16,297 nucleotides of DNA from Anaerolineales bacterium UBA3071 (GTDB taxonomy: Bacteria > Chloroflexota > Anaerolineae > UBA3071). The first letter of the stretch is position 1; every line of letters starts with the position of its first letter. A program made the translations under genes and the position numbers. The notes beneath the pieces are model-generated. The model did not search any database and had not been told where the DNA came from. It worked only from the letters and a program-made list of their open reading frames with translations. Shown here one piece after another: positions 1-7,774 of this stretch. The DNA lies in assembly GCA_002366755.1 (NCBI GenBank), contig DFBV01000287.1:2667-18963 (forward strand), in the 5' to 3' direction.

Positions 1-2012
1 GCCGATTCCTGCAGCACCTCGCCCAACTGGCCGGTGAGCGTGAGATTACCTTTCCCGTCCATCAGCGTCACTTCCACCGTGGTCAGATCGCCGCCCGCTT
101 CGGTCCAGGCGATGCCTGTGGCCACCCCAATTTCGTCCTGCTCCTGGGCCAGGCCATAGGTGAACTGAGGTGGACCCAGATACTTGGTCAGCGATTTCAC
201 TGTGATGCGGCGGGCGGCTGGCTTCCCCTCGGCCACGCGGCGGGCTACCTTGCGGCAGACGTTGGCAATGGCTCGCTCCAGGTTGCGCACCCCCGCCTCG
301 TAGGTATACTCGCGGATCATCCGCTGCAGTGCCTGCTGCGAAAGACGGAGTTGATTTGCAGAGAGCCCGTGCTCCTCCAACTGGCGCGGCATCAGGAAGC
401 GCTTGGCGATCTCCAGCTTCTCATCCTCGATGTAGCCAGGGAAGCGGATGATCTCCATGCGGTCTTCCAGGGCTGGCGGAATGGTGTTCAGGATGTTAGC
501 CGTGGTGATGAAGAGCACTTTCGAGAGATCGTAGGGCACGTCCAGGTAGTGATCGGAGAAGGCGTGGTTTTGCTCCGGATCGAGTACCTCCAGCAGAGCG
601 GCCGACGGATCGCCACGGAAGTCCGTGCCGATCTTGTCTACCTCGTCGAGCATGAACAACGGGTTCTTGGTGCCAGCATTGCGCATGGTCTGGATGATGC
701 GCCCCGGCAGGGCACCGATGTAGGTGCGTCGGTGACCGCGGATTTCTGCCTCGTCCCGGATACCGCCCAGGGAGACTCGAACGAACGTGCGACCCAACGC
801 CTTGGCAATCGACTTGCCCATGGAGGTTTTGCCCGTGCCGGGCGGTCCCACAAAACAGAGGATAGGCGTGCGCATCTTGTCGGCGGCCAGCTTGCGCACA
901 GCCATGTGTTCCAGGACTCGCTCTTTCGCCTTGGGCAGCCCGTAGTGATGCGCATCAAGGATCTCTTCAGCATGGGCGATGTCCATGTTGTCTTCTGTGG
1001 TTTCATGCCACGGCAGATCGATGAGCCAGTCCAGGTACGTGCGGATGATGCCCACCTCTGGCGCAGCAGGGGGCATCATGCCCAGACGCTCCAGTTCCTT
1101 CGCCGCTTTCTCCTGAGCGGCCTCCGGCATACGGGCGGCAGCGATCTTCTCTCGTAGCTCGGTGATTTCTTGAGTCCGAGCGTCCGTCTCTCCTAGTTCT
1201 CTCTGAATGGCCTGCAATTGCTCTCGCAGGAAGTACTCTCGCTGGGACTTGTCCATGGTCTGCTGTACCTGGGTATGGATGCGGTTTTCCAGCTCCAGCA
1301 CGTCCAGTTCCTTGCCCAGAAGCACACTCAACCGCCGCAAGCGCGAAATCGGGTCAAGTGTCTCCAGCAGTTCCTGCCGCTGTTCCGTGTCTATGCTCAA
1401 GATCGCAGCGATCAGGTCTGCTAGCATGCCTGGCTCGTCCGTGTTCATGGCTGCCACGTAGGCATCGCCCGGCAGATTGGGAGAAAGCTGGACGCATCTC
1501 TCGAACAGCCCCAACACAGCGCGCATCAACGCCTCCACCGATGCGGCCTTCACGCTGGGCTCGAAGATGGGCAATGCCCGCACGCGAATGTAGGGTTCGG
1601 TGTGCACCACATCGACGATCTGCATGCGCTGCCGCCCCTGGCCCAGAACGTTGGTTGTGCCGTCCGGCATGCGCAGTACACGGCCAATGATGAACTCAGT
1701 GCCTATGGCATACACATCGTTGACGCCAGGGTCATGGATCTCTTCATCTCGCTGCGCGACAACCAGCAGCAGGTCGTCATTGGCCGCAGCAGCTTCCACA
1801 GCCTTCCCTGATCGATCCCTGCCCACGACGAGGGGGGCTAGCATCTGCGGAAAGACCACCGTGCCTCGCAATGGCAGCAACGGGTATTCCATGATTTCGA
1901 CGTCCGCTAGTGCTTCCAGCCCTTCGTCTTGCTTGCCCGGCGACGAGCCGTGAGCCAGCATGTCGAGGAGCGAGAAGCCTGGTGCACCATCCATCGGTAA
2001 CCATCTGTCCAT
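1..2012 (-). CDS. lon: ATP-dependent Lon protease (LonA type), C-terminus beyond window
   Basis: Cytosolic AAA+ serine protease that unfolds and degrades damaged and regulatory proteins. The minus-strand reading frame is open from ATG 2012 to the window edge (about 670 codons). A Lon N-terminal substrate-binding domain begins near residue 41 (EYPLLPLRGTVVFPQ). The coiled-coil stretch contains YFLREQLQAIQREL. Walker A is GPPGTGKT at residues 389-396 and Walker B is LDEVDK with D456/E457. Sensor/arginine-finger regions follow, then the start of the protease domain (TGIAWTEAGGD, GNLTLTGQLGEV). The catalytic Ser/Lys dyad of the family lies past position 1 and is not visible. ATG 2012 is chosen because a GAGGAAA lies just upstream and a TGA is in frame at 2028-2030; TTG 2018 is the alternative. 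The extra 40 residues before the conserved domain are non-conserved in appearance. It lies 39 nt downstream of folC on the same strand, so co-transcription is likely. No HAIR/CIRCE-like heat-shock element was noticed. Confidence 0.95.
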   Translation of the reverse strand, partial: MDRWLPMDGAPGFSLLDMLAHGSSPGKQDEGLEALADVEIMEYPLLPLRGTVVFPQMLAPLVVGRDRSGKAVEAAAANDDLLLVVAQRDEEIHDPGVNDVYAIGTEFIIGRVLRMPDGTTNVLGQGRQRMQIVDVVHTEPYIRVRALPIFEPSVKAASVEALMRAVLGLFERCVQLSPNLPGDAYVAAMNTDEPGMLADLIAAILSIDTEQRQELLETLDPISRLRRLSVLLGKELDVLELENRIHTQVQQTMDKSQREYFLREQLQAIQRELGETDARTQEITELREKIAAARMPEAAQEKAAKELERLGMMPPAAPEVGIIRTYLDWLIDLPWHETTEDNMDIAHAEEILDAHHYGLPKAKERVLEHMAVRKLAADKMRTPILCFVGPPGTGKTSMGKSIAKALGRTFVRVSLGGIRDEAEIRGHRRTYIGALPGRIIQTMRNAGTKNPLFMLDEVDKIGTDFRGDPSAALLEVLDPEQNHAFSDHYLDVPYDLSKVLFITTANILNTIPPALEDRMEIIRFPGYIEDEKLEIAKRFLMPRQLEEHGLSANQLRLSQQALQRMIREYTYEAGVRNLERAIANVCRKVARRVAEGKPAARRITVKSLTKYLGPPQFTYGLAQEQDEIGVATGIAWTEAGGDLTTVEVTLMDGKGNLTLTGQLGEVLQES

Positions 2013-2051
2013 TGTCAATCTGTTTCCTCAACTACTCGCTATACGCATTCG

Positions 2052-3440
2052 CTAGTGCACGGCCAGCACAGGTTCCGCTTCGTGCGCCCAGTCATCGGGC
2101 GGCAGAGCGTCGGCCAACGCTTCCCGCACCTCCCCGACGACGAAAATGGACCCCGTGGCGCAGACGAGATCCCTTGGCATTGCCCAGGCCAGGCTTTGCT
2201 CCACCGCTCCAGCCACGCTCTTGCTGACTGTCAGGAGCTGTCCGGCCTTCAGCAGAGAGGCGGCTTGCTGCGCCAGTTGATGCGGATCGGTGGCCCGGGG
2301 GTGACGAGCCCGGGTGGTGATCACGTAGTCGCTCAGGGGCAGCAGCGTCTTTAGCATGGTCTGGGTGTCCTTGTCCTCAGAAGCGCCGAAAACCAGTGCC
2401 ATGCGCTCGTGAGGGAACCATTCGCCCAGCGCCGCCGCTAGCTTGGCCACGGAATCGGGGTTGTGGGCGCTGTCCACCACGACAAGGGGGTGCTGTTGCA
2501 GTGTCTCCAGCCGACCGGGCCAGCGCGTCTGGGCCAAACCTTCGCGAACCGCTGAATCGGGGATCTCGATCCCGCGTCGGCGCAGTGTCGCCATGAGTGC
2601 CACGGCCATCGTGGCGTTGAGCAGTTGGTGCTGGCCGAGGAAGGGGATCCGCAACTTCTCGTGAGCAACCGGCGGATGTTGGCCACCTGTCTGTCTGCGC
2701 ACGTGTAGCGTCTGCCCTGTGACGTCAGCCGTCACCCGTTCCCAATTCCAATCTCGCCCGACGAGGATCAGTTCGGCCTGGCGCTCGCGGCAGACAGCTT
2801 CGACGACCTGCATTGCCTCTGTCGCTTGCGGCGCACACACCAGCGGCACGCCCGGCTTGATAATCCCCGCCTTCTCGCCAGCGATGAGTGCCAACGTGTC
2901 GCCCAGAAGATAGGTGTGGTCCAGGCTCAAGGTGGTGATGGCGGTGATTTCAGGCAGGACGACGTTAGTGGCATCGAGCCGGCCGCCCAGGCCCGTTTCC
3001 AGGACCGCCCACTCCACCTCCTGTTGCGCGAAGTGCAGGAAGCCCAGGGCGGTGATGATCTCGAAGGTGGTGATTCCCTCCACAGCCTCAATGGCCGGGC
3101 GGCATTGCTCCACCAGCGTCACTACCTCCTCCCGAGACAGCAACTGGCCGTCGACGCGGATGCGCTCGCGGAAGGTGTGCAGGTGAGGCGAGGTGTACAG
3201 CCCCGTACGGAAACCTGCAGCACGCAGGATCGCCTCGCTCATCGCCGCTGTTGAGCCCTTGCCTTTGGTGCCGGCGATGTGCACGGAACGGAAACGGCGG
3301 TGCGGCTCACCCAGCAGGGCCAGCAGCCGTTTCATGCGGCTCAAATCGAGAGTCGCTGCATCATAGGTGAAGCGAGCTAGCTTCTCATAATCGACATAAT
3401 CGAAAATGAAGTCGAGAGCCTGCTGATAGGACAGCCTCAT
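2052..3440 (-). CDS. folC: Bifunctional folylpolyglutamate synthase / dihydrofolate synthase
   Basis: Mur-ligase family enzyme that adds glutamate to dihydropteroate and/or to reduced folates using ATP; cytosolic, folate pathway. The 462-aa length is normal for FolC. Visible motifs are the P-loop GTKGKGS at residues 57-63, the SPHLHTFRERI segment after it, ETGLGGRLDATNV, the LDHT motif with LGDTLALIAGEKAGIIKPG, and the C-terminal-domain VDSAHNPDS. All belong to the folate branch of the Mur ligases. The start is ATG 3440; a GGAG lies about 13 nt upstream, a rather long spacing. It is the first gene of a probable folC-lon pair and is divergent from the large membrane protein at 3601. It could be mono- or bifunctional, which sequence reading alone cannot separate. 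Confidence 0.95.
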   Translation of the reverse strand: MRLSYQQALDFIFDYVDYEKLARFTYDAATLDLSRMKRLLALLGEPHRRFRSVHIAGTKGKGSTAAMSEAILRAAGFRTGLYTSPHLHTFRERIRVDGQLLSREEVVTLVEQCRPAIEAVEGITTFEIITALGFLHFAQQEVEWAVLETGLGGRLDATNVVLPEITAITTLSLDHTYLLGDTLALIAGEKAGIIKPGVPLVCAPQATEAMQVVEAVCRERQAELILVGRDWNWERVTADVTGQTLHVRRQTGGQHPPVAHEKLRIPFLGQHQLLNATMAVALMATLRRRGIEIPDSAVREGLAQTRWPGRLETLQQHPLVVVDSAHNPDSVAKLAAALGEWFPHERMALVFGASEDKDTQTMLKTLLPLSDYVITTRARHPRATDPHQLAQQAASLLKAGQLLTVSKSVAGAVEQSLAWAMPRDLVCATGSIFVVGEVREALADALPPDDWAHEAEPVLAVH

Positions 3441-3491
3441 CTGGGAATCGCAGTCTCCATTGGGAAGATTGAGTGTCCTTGTTCAAAGCAC

Positions 3492-3519
3492 ATTGTAGCG
3501 CAAATGAGGCAAAAGGCAA
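3492..3519 (-). promoter_or_regulatory. Putative sigma70 promoter for folC-lon
   Basis: On the minus strand, TTGCCT (3519-3514) is followed after 16 nt by TACAAT (3497-3492). The expected transcription start lies about 45 nt before the folC ATG. It shares a 160-nt divergent spacer with the plus-strand promoter at 3550-3578. The AGGCAAAAGGCAAAA direct repeat here offers a second -35 register with a 17-nt spacer. Confidence 0.5.
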
Positions 3520-3549
3520 AATAGGACAAATCAGGTCACTTCTCATCGC

Positions 3550-3578
3550 TTGCCAAAAACCGCTTCCGGTGGCATAAT
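3550..3578 (+). promoter_or_regulatory. Extended -10 sigma70 promoter for the 936-aa membrane protein
   Basis: TTGCCA (3550-3555), a 17-nt spacer, then CATAAT (3573-3578), with TG at 3570-3571 giving an extended -10. Predicted transcription begins near 3585, 16 nt before the chosen ATG. Because the promoter lies over the more upstream in-frame TTG (3550), it argues strongly against that TTG as start codon. Confidence 0.7.
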
Positions 3579-3600
3579 TTGCCTGTCCAAGGTGGAACCC

Positions 3601-6411
3601 ATGAGTCGAAATCTGGAACACTCCCCCATGCATCCTGCCAAGCTGCCAGTCCGGCGCCATGTGCTCGTGCTGGCCGCCTACGTGGTGCTCGGACTGATTC
3701 TGACCTATCCCCTCGTGCTGCGCTCCGGCACGCACGTGCCTGGCGATGGCATTGACGACCCCGCGCTGATCTGGAACCTGTGGTGGGTGAAGTTTGCCCT
3801 GGTGGACCGCCAGGTCAATCCCTTCGCCTGCGGCTGGATGTTCCACCCCCTTGGCATCAACTTGGCTTTCTACACCCTCACCATTCTCAACGGGTTGCTG
3901 TCCGTTCCGCTGCAGATGGCTCTGGGCCTCGTGCCTGCGTCCAACCTGCTGTTGCTGTCCTCCTTCGTCCTCAGCGGCTATGGCGCGTACCTGCTAGTGC
4001 AATTCACGCTGGGCTGCCGGAGCCGAAGCACAAAGCCTGCCGCACAGCGGACTTCGGGTACCTTGTACGTTGTCTCTCGCCTCCTGCCCTCTTTCCTTGC
4101 TGGTCTGATCTATGCTTTCTCGTCGTCCAAGCTCTTCTACGCTAGTCTGGGTCAGTTCAACATCGCCAGCTCGCAGTGGATACCCTTTGCGGTGCTGTAC
4201 GTACTGCGCGCGGGCCGGGATCGCAGCATGCGTAGTGCGGGGCTTGCCGCCTTGTTCCTGCTTTTCCAAGCCTATGCCGAGCTGACCTTTGCTTCCTTCC
4301 TGTTCATCTTCGTCGCCCTCTACGCCGCCTACGAACTGGTCCGCAGAGCTGCGGTCAGACACGCGCCACGCATTGCTCACGACGAATTGCCTGCCTCGCT
4401 ATTCCTCCGCAACATGGCTGTGATCGCTGTAATCTTCGCCCTCGGCATCACACCCTACCTTGCCAATATGCTGCCTGACCTGCGAGTGGAGGGGGACTTC
4501 TTCACATCCGGCGGCGGCTTTGCCGACGTTTTCTCGGCCGATTTGGCCGGCTACTTGCAGCCCACGCAACTGCACCCACTGTTCGGACGGCTGGCTGCTG
4601 CACTTCCATTTCCACACGACAAGGGACAGCACCTCTACCTGGGTTACAGTGTGATGCTGCTGGTGGCCTTAGGGCTGTGGCAAGGGCGGCGCTCGCCAAC
4701 GGCGCGCTTCTGGGGGCTTTCCGCACTCATCTTCTGGCTGCTGACCTTGGGTCCAACGGTGCGCATCAGCGGCCGCGATACGGGGATACCAGGTCCCTTC
4801 GCACTCATCGCTGAGCTTCCTTTTCTCGAGGGGAATCGCTATCCCAGCCGCTACAGTGTGATGCTTGTCCTCTCCTGCGCTGTGCTGGCTGGCTCTGGTC
4901 TATCCTTGCTGTTCCGGGGCAAAGCAGGGAGAAGGAGGGGAATGCGAGGAATGCGAGGAACCAAGGAAGTGCGGCGAAATTCTTCCGTCACTATGGCGTC
5001 TGCGCTCGCTGTCCTTGTTCCTGCCCTATTCCTGTTCGAGCACCTCAGTATCCCCTTGCCTCTGTCGGACATGCGCGTGCCGGCGATCTATGAACACATC
5101 GCCGCTGAGTCGAGCGACTTCGCTGTGCTGGAACTACCCATGGGCTGGCGCAATGGGGCGCGGGTGCTGGGCAAGCAGGACGTGATCATCATGTTCGAGC
5201 AGTGGTACCAAGCCTCCCACGGCAAGCGGCTGTTGGGTGGGAATACCTCTCGCAACCCGGAGTTCAAGTTCCAATACTTCGCCCAGGCGCCGTTGCTCAG
5301 CAGCCTGATCGGTGTGCAGAACGGTCACGAGATCCCGGCGGAAGTGAAGGCGGAGGACCAAGCGCTGGCCGCTGAGGTGTTGCGCTTCCTCGGCGTCCGC
5401 TACGTGGTCGTCCACGACTCCCCAGCCAGTCCGGCGCTGCTGGCCTATGCGGAGGAAGCCATGCCCTTGGAGCGGGTGGCCGAGGAGGAAGGTATCCGCC
5501 TGTACCGTGTAGCACTGCCCCCTGCAATGGAGCAGAAGATCGACCTCAGTACGGCGCTGGGGCGTATGCACCTGGGGGAAGGATGGAGCCCGGTCGTCGC
5601 CGTTGTGCAAGAGGAAGCCGCCGTCTGGGCGCAGCGGCGCCAGGCGCGGCTGCTCGCCGCGCTCACGGGCGACGAGCAGCGGCTGTGTTTCCGCGCCTGG
5701 GCTCCGCAATCGGGGCAGTCGGTCGAAGTGTGGGTGCGAGGCCGCCGGTGGGCGAGCCTTGACCTGGCCGCTGGCTGGGGTGACTATGAGGTCAACCTGC
5801 CAGCAGGGGCTGTGCAACCGGGGCTCAACGATTTCCGGCTGCGTTTCGCACGGCTCTATCCGCTGACAGACGTCACGATACCGGGCGAAAGCGGCACTGA
5901 AGTTGCAGGACAGATGATCGCTCCGCCGATCGTCGTCCAGAGCGCTGGCTTGGAAACTGGCGGCAATGACCTCGGCCACATCTACGTGGACGGACGCGAC
6001 CTTTCGCCCAACCGCCGGGGCTACAACGTCGTGGCTCTCAACTCTGCAGGAGAGGTGCTGGGGCGCGAGAGTTTCGACACGCATCTGGACCCGGCGGCCT
6101 CGAAACGGCTGGCTGATTTCATCGCCGAACTGCCAGAAGGGAGCATCGTTGCTGTGGCCGTCGCCGATGAGGCATCCATGAGCCTGGGTGAAGACGGGGT
6201 GTTCGCCTTGCGGAGCATCGGCGCGACGGGCGATTTTCGGGGCAAGTTCCGCTGGGGCCACGCCATCATTGGCGTCAAGGGGGCATCTCCAGGGCAGGCA
6301 TTGGAGGCGCTGGGTGTGTTGCGACCGGTCGCTGTACACATCGGCACAGCCGCGACGGAGCCTGCGGTGGCTGCAGCTTTCGCTCACTTCGAGTTTGGTG
6401 TCCTCCCGTAG
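3601..6411 (+). CDS. Large polytopic GT-C/YfhO-like membrane protein with C-terminal ILEI/PANDER domain
   Basis: A 936-aa integral membrane protein, probably a polyprenyl-linked sugar transferase or related envelope-glycan protein. TM1 is at about residues 20-40, followed by an external acidic loop GDGIDD (48-53) before WNLWW, as in GT-C enzymes. About 11-12 hydrophobic spans reach to near residue 490. The family-like GNRYPSRY segment precedes the last spans. The soluble part carries VPAIYEHIAAE and LELPMGW, a beta-sandwich-like region (about 670-755), and then an ILEI/FAM3-type domain at about 780-905. Signatures of the latter are RGYNVVALN, FDTHLDP, VAVADEAS, SIGATGDFRGKFRWGHAIIGVKG. Start ATG 3601 follows AAGGTGG (3589-3595) by 5 nt and lies just past the promoter. 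A 9-bp tandem repeat makes a basic RGMRGMRG loop near residues 447-454. Enzymatic activity is inferred, not proven; no exact family name is certain. Confidence 0.75.
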   Translation: MSRNLEHSPMHPAKLPVRRHVLVLAAYVVLGLILTYPLVLRSGTHVPGDGIDDPALIWNLWWVKFALVDRQVNPFACGWMFHPLGINLAFYTLTILNGLLSVPLQMALGLVPASNLLLLSSFVLSGYGAYLLVQFTLGCRSRSTKPAAQRTSGTLYVVSRLLPSFLAGLIYAFSSSKLFYASLGQFNIASSQWIPFAVLYVLRAGRDRSMRSAGLAALFLLFQAYAELTFASFLFIFVALYAAYELVRRAAVRHAPRIAHDELPASLFLRNMAVIAVIFALGITPYLANMLPDLRVEGDFFTSGGGFADVFSADLAGYLQPTQLHPLFGRLAAALPFPHDKGQHLYLGYSVMLLVALGLWQGRRSPTARFWGLSALIFWLLTLGPTVRISGRDTGIPGPFALIAELPFLEGNRYPSRYSVMLVLSCAVLAGSGLSLLFRGKAGRRRGMRGMRGTKEVRRNSSVTMASALAVLVPALFLFEHLSIPLPLSDMRVPAIYEHIAAESSDFAVLELPMGWRNGARVLGKQDVIIMFEQWYQASHGKRLLGGNTSRNPEFKFQYFAQAPLLSSLIGVQNGHEIPAEVKAEDQALAAEVLRFLGVRYVVVHDSPASPALLAYAEEAMPLERVAEEEGIRLYRVALPPAMEQKIDLSTALGRMHLGEGWSPVVAVVQEEAAVWAQRRQARLLAALTGDEQRLCFRAWAPQSGQSVEVWVRGRRWASLDLAAGWGDYEVNLPAGAVQPGLNDFRLRFARLYPLTDVTIPGESGTEVAGQMIAPPIVVQSAGLETGGNDLGHIYVDGRDLSPNRRGYNVVALNSAGEVLGRESFDTHLDPAASKRLADFIAELPEGSIVAVAVADEASMSLGEDGVFALRSIGATGDFRGKFRWGHAIIGVKGASPGQALEALGVLRPVAVHIGTAATEPAVAAAFAHFEFGVLP
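4939..4960 (+). repeat. 9-bp tandem repeat inside the membrane-protein gene
   Basis: GGAATGCGA occurs twice in tandem (4939-4947, 4948-4956) followed by a partial third unit (GGAA). It keeps the frame and encodes RGMRGMRG in a basic loop between two predicted membrane spans, probably on the cytoplasmic side. Confidence 0.7.
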
Positions 6412-6438
6412 AGGCTGTACGATGACAGGCGCACCAGA

Positions 6439-6467
6439 TTGCGTTTTATGGCTCTCTGTGCTATTAT
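6439..6467 (+). promoter_or_regulatory. Extended -10 sigma70 promoter for the Gfo/Idh/MocA gene
   Basis: TTGCGT (6439-6444), a 17-nt spacer, TATTAT (6462-6467), with TGC directly before the -10. The transcript would start near 6474 and give a leader of about 165 nt that contains the palindromic repeat at 6497-6555. It lies 28 nt after the stop of the preceding gene, so the dehydrogenase need not depend on read-through. Confidence 0.6.
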
Positions 6468-6496
6468 TGGAGCCAACTGGACATTGGCGATTCTGA

Positions 6497-6555
6497 TCGT
6501 AGTGACGGCTTCAGTCATCCGAATGGAGCGAAAGCGACTGAAGTCGCTACTACGA
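6497..6555. repeat. REP-like imperfect palindrome (hairpin) in the leader of the dehydrogenase gene
   Basis: Arms 6497-6516 and 6536-6555 pair at 17 of 20 positions around a 19-nt loop. The core of the right arm is GACTGAAGTCGCTACTAC. This motif resembles short palindromic elements that recur in intergenic regions of some Chloroflexota genomes (recollection, not searched). It has no coding capacity. It could be a REP/MITE-type element, an RNA hairpin acting on the downstream leader, or an inefficient terminator; no T-run follows it. Confidence 0.6.
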
Positions 6556-6638
6556 ACTCCGTATCTTGTGGTTCGTCGGTGATCATTCCCTGATGATTGC
6601 ACAGATTGAAAGCAGAAAACAGGAAGTTGGAGGCGGAG

Positions 6639-7658
6639 TTGAGTAATCCCATCCGGGTGGGCCTGGTAGGCTGCGGATACTGGGGGCCGAATCTGGCTCG
6701 CAATCTACACCAGATACCTCAAACGGAGTTGGCGGCCTGTTGTGACCCGGACCCGCGGGCGCTGGGCAAAATGCGGATGCTCTACCCGCACGCGATCACC
6801 ACGCCTGAACACCGTGATCTGTTCACCGATCCGGACATCGAGGCTGTGGTCATTGCCACCCCTGCTCGGACCCACTACGCTCTGGCTCGCGAGGCGTTGG
6901 AGGCGGGCAAGCATGTCCTGGTAGAGAAGCCACTGGCCATGGGCAGCCGCCAAGCCGAGGCGTTGATCGCCCTGGCCGATGAGCGTCGGCGCGTGCTCAT
7001 GGTCGGCCACATCTTTGAGTACCATCCGGCGGTGCGGAAGATCAAATCGCTGATTGACGAAGGAGAGCTAGGCCAGGTCTACTACATCTACTCGACCCGG
7101 GTCAACCTGGGGCGAGTGCAGAGCGACATCAATGCGCTCTGGAGCATCGCTCCTCACGACATTTCCATCCTGATCTATCTGTTAGGCACAATGCCGCAAT
7201 CAGTGAGCGCCCGAGGAGGTACCTTCCTCAACGGTGTGGTAGAGGATGTGGTTTTTCTCGTGCTGAGCTTTCCCGGCGGGATGCTGGGACATGTGCATGC
7301 CAGTTGGCTTGACCCCAGCAAAGTGCGGCGCATGACGGTGGTTGGCAGCCGCCGCATGGCGGTCTACGATGACGTGGCCGACGAAGGCAAGATCAAGATC
7401 TATGACAAAGGAGTGTACCGCAAGGGAGAGGACATCTACGGGGAGTTTCAGTATCGCGTACATTCTGGCGACATTGCCATCCCCAGGCTGGACATGGCAG
7501 AGCCTCTGCGTATCGAGTGTGTGCACTTCGCCGAATGCGTGCGGCAAGGCCGCCGTCCGCAAACGGACGGCGCCAACGGTCTGCGGGTGGTGCGGGTGTT
7601 GGAGGCGGCGCAGGCCTCGCTGGAACAAGGAGGGACCACCGTCTCATTGACAGTGTAG
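6639..7658 (+). CDS. Gfo/Idh/MocA family NAD(P)-dependent sugar oxidoreductase (WlbA/WbpB-like)
   Basis: A 339-aa cytosolic dehydrogenase of the Gfo/Idh/MocA fold. The Rossmann motif G11-C-G13-Y-W-G16-P-N opens the protein, the family's EKP motif is at residues 96-98 (catalytic-type K97), and WSIAPHD (H173, D174) supplies the active-site histidine region. Relatives oxidise a hydroxyl of a nucleotide sugar; WlbA/WbpB make the 3-keto form of UDP-N-acetylglucosaminuronate. An acyltransferase and a DegT aminotransferase downstream on the same strand fit that route, but no UDP-sugar 6-dehydrogenase is present. The start is TTG 6639: GGAGG (6629-6633) sits 5 nt before it and it begins immediately before the NPIRVGLVG strand. 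Earlier in-frame TTGs (6597, 6606, 6627) lack such a site. Substrate is inferred only. Confidence 0.88.
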   Translation: MSNPIRVGLVGCGYWGPNLARNLHQIPQTELAACCDPDPRALGKMRMLYPHAITTPEHRDLFTDPDIEAVVIATPARTHYALAREALEAGKHVLVEKPLAMGSRQAEALIALADERRRVLMVGHIFEYHPAVRKIKSLIDEGELGQVYYIYSTRVNLGRVQSDINALWSIAPHDISILIYLLGTMPQSVSARGGTFLNGVVEDVVFLVLSFPGGMLGHVHASWLDPSKVRRMTVVGSRRMAVYDDVADEGKIKIYDKGVYRKGEDIYGEFQYRVHSGDIAIPRLDMAEPLRIECVHFAECVRQGRRPQTDGANGLRVVRVLEAAQASLEQGGTTVSLTV

Positions 7659-7672
7659 CGAGGCCACACGAA

Positions 7673-7704
7673 AGGCCCGCGTAGCTTATCGCGTCAGCGG
7701 GCCT
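7673..7704. terminator. Hairpin between convergent genes, probable bidirectional terminator
   Basis: AGGCCCGC (7673-7680) and GCGGGCCT (7697-7704) form a perfect 8-bp GC-rich stem with a 16-nt loop. It lies between the stops of the plus-strand dehydrogenase and the minus-strand LysM gene. On the minus strand it is followed by TTTCGT, a short U-tract; on the plus strand the tail (CTGTT) is weak. Termination is therefore better supported for the LysM transcript. Confidence 0.6.
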
Positions 7705-7774
7705 CTGTTCGCCGGACAAATGCTCCCTGCGCGCCGGCAGCTTCTCGGCTGAGTTTCTGGAAGCCGGTGCTTTC

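Noticed and set aside
351..1157. 268-codon plus-strand open frame
   Set aside because: Antisense to lon, whose motifs are unmistakable.
5134..6387. 417-codon open frame on the minus strand
   Set aside because: Antisense to the membrane-protein gene; high GC keeps stops out of this frame. The His/Arg/Gln-rich product resembles no domain.
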